Shown one piece after another: positions 53,501 to 60,412 of a DNA stretch of 64,000 bases. Under the pieces are notes generated by a model. It made no database searches. It was not told the DNA's origin and saw nothing but the letters and a program-made list of their open reading frames with translations. Position 1 is the stretch's first letter. The number at the start of each line of letters is the position of its first letter. The DNA lies in the NCBI RefSeq assembly GCF_007846095.1, contig NZ_VOEI01000003.1, forward strand, positions 1 through 64,000. The letters run 5' to 3'. The position numbers were made by a program, and so were the translations under genes. The stretch is from Mucilaginibacter achroorhodeus (lineage in GTDB: Bacteria; Bacteroidota; Bacteroidia; Sphingobacteriales; Sphingobacteriaceae).

Positions 53501-53575
53501 GTTGATGGTTCGTTGTTCATAGCAATGCATTGTCACGTTATCTTAGCCATGAACTATTATCAATGAACCATGAAC
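53501..53575. repeat. Imperfect inverted repeat with TGAACC words before argS
   Basis: GTTGATGGTTCGTTG (53501-53515) and CAATGAACCATGAAC (53561-53575) match at 13 of 15 positions. The words TGAACCA and ATGAACTATT recur between arcA-like and ctlX at 51968-51995. Function unknown. Confidence 0.45.
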
Positions 53576-53587
53576 CAAACAAATTAT

Positions 53588-53595
53588 TAATTTTG
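53588..53595 (+). promoter_or_regulatory. -7 box immediately before argS
   Basis: TAATTTTG is an exact TAnnTTTG whose last base lies five bases before the argS ATG at 53600. If used, the transcript would be leaderless. No TTG element lies 17-19 bases upstream. Confidence 0.4.
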
Positions 53596-53599
53596 CGCG

Positions 53600-55366
53600 A
53601 TGGATTTTATTATTGAGGCCGTTATTAAAGCCGTTAAGGACCTGTATCAAACCGATATTGATGCTAATGCTGTAAACCTACAGGAAACCCGCAAGGAGTT
53701 TGAAGGGCAGGTGACCGTAGTTACTTTTCCATTTACAAAAGTATCGCGCAAAGGACCTGAGCAAACCGGTACCGAGATAGGTGAATATCTAAAAGCTAAC
53801 GTTAACGAAGTAGCATCTTTCAACGTTATAAAAGGTTTCCTTAATATTTCCGTAGCCGATGAGTACTGGCTGGCACAGCTAAACAATACTATCCTTACCA
53901 AAGATTTTGCAGTTGCAAAACCGAACGGCAGAAAGGTAATGGTTGAGTATTCATCGCCAAATACCAATAAACCGCTGCACCTTGGGCACATACGTAATAA
54001 CCTGTTAGGTTTCTCTCTTTCTGAGATACTGGCTGCGGCTGGTTACGAGGTGGTGAAAGCTAACCTGGTTAATGACAGGGGTATCCATATCTGTAAAAGT
54101 ATGTTGGCCTGGCAGCAGTTCGGGAATGGTGAAACGCCACAAAGCTCGGGCTTAAAAGGTGATCATCTTGCCGGTAAATATTACGTATGGTTCGATAAGG
54201 CTTATAAACAACAAATAATCGAGCTGATTGAAGAAGGGCAGACTGAAGAGGAAGCTAAGAAAAATGCCCCTTTGATAAAGCAAGCGCAGGAAATGTTGCA
54301 AAAATGGGAGGCTGGAGACGAAGAAGTGATCAGCCTTTGGAAAACGATGAATGGCTGGGTTTACGATGGTTTTGCTGAAACCTACAAAGCCTTAGGCGTA
54401 AGCTTTGATAAATATTATTACGAAAGCGATACTTACCTTTTAGGTAAAGATATAGTTGAAGAAGGCCTCCAAAAAGGTGTTTTCTTTAAAAAGGAAGATG
54501 GCTCTGTTTGGATAGATCTTACAGCGGATGGCCTTGATCAAAAGCTGGTTCTTCGTGCTGACGGTACTTCGGTTTATATTACCCAGGATCTGGGCACCGC
54601 ACAACTTAAATACAACGACTTCCATATGGATGAGTCTATTTACGTGGTGGGCAACGAGCAGGATTACCATTTTAAAGTACTGTTCCTCATCCTTGATAAA
54701 TTAGGTAAGAGCTGGGCAAAAGGGTTGTACCATCTGTCATACGGCATGGTCGATCTTCCGTCAGGAAAAATGAAATCCAGGGAGGGAACAGTTGTTGATG
54801 CAGACGACCTGATGGCTGATATGTACAGCACGGCCAAAGAACAAACGGATGCAGCAGGCAAAGTTGAAGGTTTATCAGACAGTGAAAAAGATGCCTTGTA
54901 CCATACCATAGGTATGGGTGCTCTAAAATATTTCCTGCTAAAGGTAGATCCTAAAAAGCGCCTGTTATTTGATCCTAATGAGTCTGTGGATTTTCAAGGT
55001 CATACAGGGCCATTTATCCAATATACGCACGCACGTATCAAGTCTGTTTTGGCTAAAGCAGGTTACACCGGGGCAACGCCTACGCTAACCAACGAGTTAG
55101 ATGGTGTAGAGCGTGATCTGATCGTTAGCTTAACAAAGTTCCCGGAAACTATAATAGAGGCAGCTAAGGGGCATAGTCCGGCTGTAATTGCTAACTATGT
55201 TTATGAGGTGGCTAAAAACTATAATAAGTTTTACCATGAAAAATCAATAAACCAGGCCGAAACAGAAGATCTTAAACAATTTAGGATGCAATTATCTGCA
55301 GCAACGGCAACCGTTATTAATCGAAGTATGAAACTTTTAGGAATAGAAGTACCAGAACGAATGTGA
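53600..55366 (+). CDS. argS: Arginyl-tRNA synthetase
   Basis: A 588-residue class I synthetase. The N-terminal additional domain (about 1-105) is followed by the HIGH motif as HLGHIRNNLLGF near 130, and the KMSK-type motif as SGKMKSREGTVV near 394. The C-terminal anticodon-binding DALR domain covers the last 130 residues. Length is usual. The gene is divergent from the arginine deiminase-like gene, so arginine charging and arginine breakdown face each other across 158 bases. Confidence 0.96.
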   Translation: MDFIIEAVIKAVKDLYQTDIDANAVNLQETRKEFEGQVTVVTFPFTKVSRKGPEQTGTEIGEYLKANVNEVASFNVIKGFLNISVADEYWLAQLNNTILTKDFAVAKPNGRKVMVEYSSPNTNKPLHLGHIRNNLLGFSLSEILAAAGYEVVKANLVNDRGIHICKSMLAWQQFGNGETPQSSGLKGDHLAGKYYVWFDKAYKQQIIELIEEGQTEEEAKKNAPLIKQAQEMLQKWEAGDEEVISLWKTMNGWVYDGFAETYKALGVSFDKYYYESDTYLLGKDIVEEGLQKGVFFKKEDGSVWIDLTADGLDQKLVLRADGTSVYITQDLGTAQLKYNDFHMDESIYVVGNEQDYHFKVLFLILDKLGKSWAKGLYHLSYGMVDLPSGKMKSREGTVVDADDLMADMYSTAKEQTDAAGKVEGLSDSEKDALYHTIGMGALKYFLLKVDPKKRLLFDPNESVDFQGHTGPFIQYTHARIKSVLAKAGYTGATPTLTNELDGVERDLIVSLTKFPETIIEAAKGHSPAVIANYVYEVAKNYNKFYHEKSINQAETEDLKQFRMQLSAATATVINRSMKLLGIEVPERM

Positions 55367-55396
55367 TTTTATAGATTCAAGAAAAATAAGACAATA

Positions 55397-55433
55397 AAAA
55401 AGTCCTTCGCGGTAAGCAAGGGACTTTTTTTTA
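55397..55433 (+). terminator. Terminator of argS
   Basis: AGTCCTT (55401-55407) pairs with AAGGGACT (55418-55425) including one wobble pair; eight Ts follow (55425-55432). Confidence 0.7.
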
Positions 55434-55473
55434 AAAGTTAAAATTTTGACTCTAACTCTTTATCTCGTACAAA

Positions 55474-55767
55474 TTATCTCCAGTGTCCTCTGCGCCAGGC
55501 ATAACCACGATTGCTGCGGTACCAACTGCCTTGTACATAAACACGGTTAGGGTGTGGGCGGGTGTAGTAACCGTTTACGTATACATACCTGTTACGGCGG
55601 TATGCCCATTCTCCGGGTACCCAATAAGCACCGGCATAAGGTGGAGCGGGGCGTACATAAACTGGCTCAACAGGCTGATCGGCTACATAATAGTCGCTGG
55701 CACATGATGACAAGAACAGCGACCCCGCTATTGCTGCCACAAATCCAAATTTTTCTATCGTCTTCAT
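55474..55767 (-). CDS. YXWGXW-type repeat lipoprotein
   Basis: A 97-residue protein with lipoprotein signal peptide; LFLSSCASD places the acylated Cys at 23. The mature part is a series of aromatic and arginine-rich repeats: YAGAYWVPGEWAYRRNRYVY, VNGYYTRPHPNRVYVQGSWY and RSNRGYAWRRGHWR, the YXWGXW repeat pattern known from Bacteroidota and proteobacterial envelope lipoproteins. Very high isoelectric point. Function unknown; the repeats may bind envelope polymers. It is a monocistron, convergent with argS. Confidence 0.8.
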   Translation of the reverse strand: MKTIEKFGFVAAIAGSLFLSSCASDYYVADQPVEPVYVRPAPPYAGAYWVPGEWAYRRNRYVYVNGYYTRPHPNRVYVQGSWYRSNRGYAWRRGHWR

Positions 55768-55950
55768 CTGTGATGTAATTTGAATGTAAGACGTTTAAGA
55801 AATAAAATGGTTTAAATTGATAGCTGGGATTTAAAGTTAACAAGCAGGAATCAAAAATAGCCAGCAATTTGTTACGGGAGGCATCATTAAAACGGCAATT
55901 ATCGATTTAAGATACTTTGAATTTTGTTATCACCGCGCGGTTAATGCTAC

Positions 55951-56838
55951 TTATGCAAATTTCTCAGCTACTACAAGTTCTTTACTACCTGCGATATATC
56001 CGTAAAAACCGCTTCCACTTTTAACACCAAGGTGGCCAGCGGTAACCATGTTCACAAGAAGGGGACAAGGCGCATATTTTGGATTGCCAAAACCGTTGTA
56101 CAACACTTTCAATATGGCAAGGCAAACATCGAGGCCAATAAAATCAGCCAGTTGCAGCGGGCCCATAGGGTGAGCCATACCCAATTTCATTACTGTATCT
56201 ATCTCATTTACGCCAGCCACGCCTTCAAATAAGGTGTAGACGGCCTCGTTTATCATCGGCATCAATATCCGGTTGGCCACAAAGCCGGGGTAATCATTCA
56301 CCTCAACAGGGTCTTTACCCAGTTGGCGCGATAATTCCATTATGGTTTTGGTCACAGCATCAGTTGTAGCATAGCCGCGTATCACCTCTACCAGTTTCAT
56401 CACAGGCACCGGGTTCATAAAGTGCATACCAATTACATTAGCAGGATTGCTGGTAACTGCAGCTATTTCGGTAATTGATATGGATGATGTATTTGACGCC
56501 AGGATAGCTTCGGGCTTACAAGTTTCACTAAGCTGTTTAAAAAGTTTGAGTTTTATATCCCGATTTTCGGTTGCAGCTTCAACAACTAGATCGGCATGAG
56601 CAGCGCCTTCTGCCACATCAGTATAGGTTTTGATGTTAGCGAGTGTAGTGGTTTTTACTCGTTCATCTATAGTCCCTTTTTTAATCTGGCGATCAAGGTT
56701 ACCGGCAATGGTTTGCAGCGCTCTTTGCAGGGCAACTTCATTGATATCTACAAGCGACACGCTGAAGCCATTTTGCGCAAATGTATGCGCAATGCCGTTA
56801 CCCATAGTGCCCGATCCGATAACTGTAATGTTTTTCAT
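55951..56838 (-). CDS. 3-hydroxybutyryl-CoA dehydrogenase
   Basis: A 295-residue NAD(P)-dependent 3-hydroxyacyl-CoA dehydrogenase. The Rossmann motif VIGSGTMGNGIAHTFAQNG is at 5-23; the catalytic His-Glu pair lies in IGMHFMNPVPVMKLVEVIRG near 136-155; DYPGFVANRILMPMINEAVY near 182-201 is also typical. I chose ATG 56838 (MKNITVIGSG) over 56859, because family members begin directly at the Rossmann strand. It is 32 bases behind bioD and may share its transcript. Role: beta-oxidation or butyrate metabolism, in line with etfA/etfB elsewhere in the window. Confidence 0.9.
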   Translation of the reverse strand: MKNITVIGSGTMGNGIAHTFAQNGFSVSLVDINEVALQRALQTIAGNLDRQIKKGTIDERVKTTTLANIKTYTDVAEGAAHADLVVEAATENRDIKLKLFKQLSETCKPEAILASNTSSISITEIAAVTSNPANVIGMHFMNPVPVMKLVEVIRGYATTDAVTKTIMELSRQLGKDPVEVNDYPGFVANRILMPMINEAVYTLFEGVAGVNEIDTVMKLGMAHPMGPLQLADFIGLDVCLAILKVLYNGFGNPKYAPCPLLVNMVTAGHLGVKSGSGFYGYIAGSKELVVAEKFA

Positions 56839-56870
56839 GCTCATCATTGGTTTACACAAACATCCTTAAT

Positions 56871-57482
56871 TTATAACGAAATGTAGTTCCCTGCATCAAT
56901 TATTGTAAGCTTATCGATGGTTTCCAACGAAGGCACACGACCAAGATGGGGCAGACCCGTGTAATCAATGATGTAATCTTCCGTAGATGCATTTTCTTCA
57001 CCATTAAAAATAATGCCTTTTATGTTGATATTTCTGTTTTTCAATGCCTCGACAGACAATAAAGTGTGGTTAATGCTGCCCAGGTAATTTTGAGAAATCA
57101 GTATCACTGATGCATCCAATTGTTTTATCAGATCAATGATCATGACATGGCCATTCAGCGGCACCATTAAACCGCCCGCGCCTTCTATCAGCAAGGGGTT
57201 TTCAGTTTGGGGGGCAATAATAGTTTTTTCGTCAATAGTTATCCCATCCAAAGCCGCAGATTTATGGGGTGAATAGGGTTGCGTTAAGCGATAAGCCTCG
57301 TTATGAAAAATCGTTTTATCATTACTTACCAGGCTTTTTACTTTTAGCGTGTCTGAGTCATGCAGATCGCCGGATTGTATCGGTTTCCAATAGTCTGCCT
57401 TTAGTTTCTCAACTAAAATGGCAGAGATCAACGTTTTACCGATCCCGGTGCCAATGCCGGTCACAAATATTTTATTGCTCAT
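56871..57482 (-). CDS. bioD: Dethiobiotin synthetase
   Basis: A 203-residue ATP-dependent carboxylase closing the ureido ring of dethiobiotin. The P-loop GIGTGIGKTLIS lies at residues 9-20, VKSLVSND and the IEGAGGLMVPLNG motif near 98-110 follow, typical of BioD. Length is somewhat short (about 220 usual). The start codon lies inside the end of bioF, an 11-base overlap, a sign of translational coupling. bioA and bioB are not in the window. Confidence 0.92.
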   Translation of the reverse strand: MSNKIFVTGIGTGIGKTLISAILVEKLKADYWKPIQSGDLHDSDTLKVKSLVSNDKTIFHNEAYRLTQPYSPHKSAALDGITIDEKTIIAPQTENPLLIEGAGGLMVPLNGHVMIIDLIKQLDASVILISQNYLGSINHTLLSVEALKNRNINIKGIIFNGEENASTEDYIIDYTGLPHLGRVPSLETIDKLTIIDAGNYISL

Positions 57483-58590
57483 TTATAATAATATTTATAG
57501 CTGATGCTAACTGGATTATCTCTTCTGCAGTGTTGAAGGCATGTAGACAAATACGTATGCGTTCTGCGCCAACTGCTACGGTTGGGCTCACGATTGCCCT
57601 CACATCAAAGCCTTCGTTTTGTAAAGACATTGCGGCTGCTTTTGCCTTATCATTACTGTACAAAACAATACATTGTATCGCACTATTACTTTCTATAAGT
57701 GCCGAAGAAAAAACATGTTGTTTAAACAAAGCAATGTTAGCTTTTAAACGCTCCACCGTTTCTTCTGATCGATTTAAAAGCTCATAGGCCATTTTTATAG
57801 ACGCTACCTGATGAAAAGAAGCGGCAGTTGTGTAAATAAAAGATCGTGCAAAGTTGATCAAATAGTTTCGCATCAGATCACTCCCTAATACAACGGCTCC
57901 GTGTACACCCATTGCTTTACCAAATGTTATGACACGTGCGAATACTTTATCATCCAAACCCAGATGGCTTACTAAACCGGCAGGATAAATACCAAAGGCA
58001 TGCGCCTCATCAACAATTAAATTGGCTTGGTATTTAGCTGTCAATTCAATAATCTCTTGTACTGGCGGCTCATCACCATCCATAGAATAAACGCTCTCGA
58101 CTACAACATAGCAATTTCCTTTGGCCACCTTAAGCTTTGCTTCAAGGCTATCAACATCATTATGCTTAAAGCTGTACCGATTGGCCAAACTTAAGCGGGC
58201 ACCATCAATTATAGAAGCGTGGATAAGCTCGTCATGTATAATGGTATCACCCTTTTGAGGCAGGGAAGAGAATAACCCTAAATTGGCATCATAACCTGAA
58301 TTAAAAATTAAGCCGGCTTCAGCGTTATGAAATTCTGCGATCTCCTTTTCGAGGTCTTGGGTATATTTTAAATTACCGGATATTAAACGAGAACCCGTTG
58401 AACCGTTTAAAGCGTTATTAGCGTCTGTCTCTTTTCTGATCAACTCCTTTAATTCTAAGGAGCGTGCAAAACCCAGGTAATCATTAGAGCAAAAATCTAT
58501 CAGACTGCTTTCGGACTTTAGCGAACGTAATGAACCCATGGCAGCGCGCTGCTCCAATTTGGACTGCATATATGTTAACGCTTTAGACAA
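57472..58590 (-). CDS. bioF: 8-amino-7-oxononanoate synthase
   Basis: A 372-residue PLP-dependent alpha-oxoamine synthase using pimeloyl thioester and alanine. Features: DFCSNDYLGFARS near residues 32-44, GSTGSRLISGNL near 61-72, VDEAHAFGIYPAGLVSHLGL near 184 with the Asp and His that contact PLP, and TFGKAMGVHGAVVLG near 216 with the PLP lysine. KBL or serine palmitoyltransferase relatives are excluded by the overlap with bioD. First gene of a minus-strand biotin unit, followed by bioD and possibly the dehydrogenase. Confidence 0.93.
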   Translation of the reverse strand: MSKALTYMQSKLEQRAAMGSLRSLKSESSLIDFCSNDYLGFARSLELKELIRKETDANNALNGSTGSRLISGNLKYTQDLEKEIAEFHNAEAGLIFNSGYDANLGLFSSLPQKGDTIIHDELIHASIIDGARLSLANRYSFKHNDVDSLEAKLKVAKGNCYVVVESVYSMDGDEPPVQEIIELTAKYQANLIVDEAHAFGIYPAGLVSHLGLDDKVFARVITFGKAMGVHGAVVLGSDLMRNYLINFARSFIYTTAASFHQVASIKMAYELLNRSEETVERLKANIALFKQHVFSSALIESNSAIQCIVLYSNDKAKAAAMSLQNEGFDVRAIVSPTVAVGAERIRICLHAFNTAEEIIQLASAINIIINEQ

Positions 58591-58622
58591 AATCTTTTTA
58601 AAATTTGTGCTAAAATAAAAAA

Positions 58623-58645
58623 AGCGGCACTAAGGCCGCTCTTTA
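58623..58645 (-). terminator. Terminator of the Spy-like gene
   Basis: AGCGGC (58623-58628) and GCCGCT (58635-58640) pair; on the minus strand TTTTTTTATTTTAG follows. It separates the gene from bioF. Confidence 0.65.
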
Positions 58646-58660
58646 TAAGCTAATTTAATA

Positions 58661-59011
58661 TTAGTTGGACTGACCGCCACCATTTTGCATACGGGCTCGG
58701 CGCTCATCCATTTCTTTTTGCCATGCTGCAGCTTGCTCCGGGGTTAAAATGGCTTTCACTTTATCGTTAGTAGCCTGCATCATTGGGCGCATTTGGCTGC
58801 GCATATCACCACCCGCATTACGCAAGCTATCCATTGATTTTGCCTGTGCCTGATAAATGGCGGTAATTTTAGTTGTCTGGTCGTCAGTAAGGTTTAATTT
58901 TTCTTTCATTTGCTTAACACGCTCCTCAGGGCTCATTCTCATACGGCCTTGAGCGTGGCTAACTGCTGATACACCTAATACCAGCAAGCAAATCATCATA
59001 ATCTTTTTCAT
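58661..59011 (-). CDS. Spy/CpxP-like periplasmic protein
   Basis: A 116-residue protein: signal peptide (about 1-20, ending SHA-Q) followed by a helical, Met- and charge-rich mature part. It carries two LTxxQ-type motifs, LNLTDDQTTKI near 37 and LTPEQAAAWQKE near 88, the mark of the Spy/CpxP group that works as a periplasmic chaperone or stress sensor. I chose ATG 59011 (MKKIMMICLLVLG); the earlier ATG at 59059 would put 16 residues ahead of an ordinary signal peptide. Exact client or stress is unknown. Confidence 0.82.
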   Translation of the reverse strand: MKKIMMICLLVLGVSAVSHAQGRMRMSPEERVKQMKEKLNLTDDQTTKITAIYQAQAKSMDSLRNAGGDMRSQMRPMMQATNDKVKAILTPEQAAAWQKEMDERRARMQNGGGQSN

Positions 59012-59099
59012 CTCTATGTTTTTTGTTTTAAATGATAGTATGATAAAGATAGCGGGCATTAGTCTAACCTGTGCTGTTGTAACTTAATTGTTGCTGTAA

Positions 59100-59879
59100 T
59101 TAGTTAACATCCTTATTGTTAAGATTTGCTATTGAGCGTTGCATCTGCGCCATCATGCTGGTGAGGCTTTCCATGGTTGGCTCCGGCGTAGGCTGAGGCA
59201 AATGGGTAGAGATATAGGCTTTGGCTTTCCAAACCTCCAGCAGGTCTTCTGCATCTATCTCGTAAGGATCATACACAGTGTTATCTGATATCAGCTTCAG
59301 CTTGCGGCCTTCCTTATATTTATTACCCGCACGTTTGTAAACCACACCATCACTTTTAGTAATGAATACATAGGTTTCGCCAACCTTTACATCAGACCAG
59401 TTCTCCTGGTATTCGCCGACGATAATAGTGCCTGACTGTAAAGGCAGCATTGAATCACCTTTTATTTCAAAAGCCCGGTACGTGCCTTGCTTAAACATTG
59501 GCAGGTAGAACTTAGGCAGCTGCGCTACAAATTCCGGATCGGCATAGCCATTAAGGTAGCCGGCGCTCGCCTTCATAGGCACAAGCTCTATGTTCTCATT
59601 GTCATCTTTATCTACAGAAATGCTTAGCACTCTTAGGTTTGCGGGATTGCCTTTTGGTTTTGGCGCCCACTTATCATCGATGGTTTCGTTGATAAAATCA
59701 TCAATTGATACGTCAAAAAATATTGCTAATTGTTTTAGTAATTCATATTTAGGCTCTGCACGCTCTTCTTCATAAGCACCTACTAATGAACGTTTTATAC
59801 CCACCTGATCAGCAAATTGCTGTTGTGTTAGCCCTTTCTTTTTCCTAAGAAATTTAATATTTGATGAAATTTTTGACAT
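59100..59879 (-). CDS. XRE/LexA-like (S24) transcriptional repressor
   Basis: A 259-residue repressor. The N-terminal helix-turn-helix (about 3-58) reads IKFLRKKKGLTQQQFADQVG. The C-terminal half is an S24/LexA peptidase domain: KGDSMLPLQSGTIIVGEY has the nucleophile Ser and VVYKRAGNKYKEGRKLK has the Lys. The cleavable Ala-Gly bond of this group is seen in KASAGYLNGY. So the protein looks competent for self-cleavage after DNA damage; this is inferred from LexA. It faces the GIY-YIG-like gene across an 85-base promoter region with the palindrome at 59895-59907. Confidence 0.85.
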   Translation of the reverse strand: MSKISSNIKFLRKKKGLTQQQFADQVGIKRSLVGAYEEERAEPKYELLKQLAIFFDVSIDDFINETIDDKWAPKPKGNPANLRVLSISVDKDDNENIELVPMKASAGYLNGYADPEFVAQLPKFYLPMFKQGTYRAFEIKGDSMLPLQSGTIIVGEYQENWSDVKVGETYVFITKSDGVVYKRAGNKYKEGRKLKLISDNTVYDPYEIDAEDLLEVWKAKAYISTHLPQPTPEPTMESLTSMMAQMQRSIANLNNKDVN

Positions 59880-59894
59880 AAAAATTTGGAAATG

Positions 59895-59907
59895 CTAAAA
59901 TGTTTAG
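59895..59907. promoter_or_regulatory. Candidate operator of the S24 repressor
   Basis: CTAAA-ATG-TTTAG is a perfect palindrome with 5-base arms, 16 bases upstream of the repressor start codon and 58 bases before the divergent gene. A second AGTTAGCAA word follows at 59926. Autoregulation is typical for such repressors, so this is a sensible binding-site candidate. Confidence 0.4.
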
Positions 59908-59964
59908 TAATTTTATGCTCATAAAGTTAGCAATTATTTTACAACCAGCAAATTTTTTTATCAA

Positions 59965-60324
59965 ATGAAGAGGTTCGTATATATCATCACAGACAGAAAC
60001 CGTAAGAATTTACACGTAGGAATGTGCACAGATCTTTTAAAAACCATTAAATTTTACGGTGATATGCCAACCTTGTTTTTTGACAGCGCTCAACAGCTAA
60101 ATAGATTAGTATATTTTGAAGAGATAAACACCGAAGAACAGGCTATGGAGCGCTTTAAGGTAGTAAGTACTTTTACACGCCCGCAAAAAGAGAAAATGAT
60201 CCGCGCTGTAAATACTGATTGGATAGATCTTACTGCAGGCCTTAAATACGAAAGCGGACAAAGAACAAGGCCAACGCTTTACAGCCGCCCCTCTATACAA
60301 CCGAGCAGAAGAGCGGTAGCGTAA
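59965..60324 (+). CDS. Degenerate GIY-YIG-like protein
   Basis: A 119-residue protein. The pattern of a GIY-YIG nuclease domain is visible but altered: VYIITDRNRKNLHVGMCTDL has VYI for GIY and HVG for YIG, and the basic residue that normally follows (Arg) is Lys (LLKT). YFEEINTEEQAMERF gives the central Glu, and PQKEKMIRAVNTDWIDL the terminal block WxDL. Loss of the key aromatic and Arg makes catalysis doubtful; a binding role is possible. It is divergent from an S24 repressor, so SOS-type control is plausible. The last 25 residues are basic and low in complexity. Confidence 0.7.
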   Translation: MKRFVYIITDRNRKNLHVGMCTDLLKTIKFYGDMPTLFFDSAQQLNRLVYFEEINTEEQAMERFKVVSTFTRPQKEKMIRAVNTDWIDLTAGLKYESGQRTRPTLYSRPSIQPSRRAVA

Positions 60325-60362
60325 TTCAATAATTTATTGATCTACACGGTACCTAAAATAAA

Positions 60363-60388
60363 AAAGGCGATCATGATGAACGCCTTAA
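60363..60388 (-). terminator. Terminator of the peptidase-TolB-barrel gene
   Basis: AAGGCG (60364-60369) and CGCCTT (60381-60386) form a short stem; on the minus strand a T run (TTTTTTATTTTAGG) follows. Confidence 0.55.
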
Positions 60389-60412
60389 CTATATAAAATG
60401 CTTTATAACTTT

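Noticed and set aside
60325-60412. A CRISPR array or tRNA gene
   Set aside because: Neither direct repeats with regular spacers nor a cloverleaf was visible here or elsewhere in the window. This was judged by eye only.
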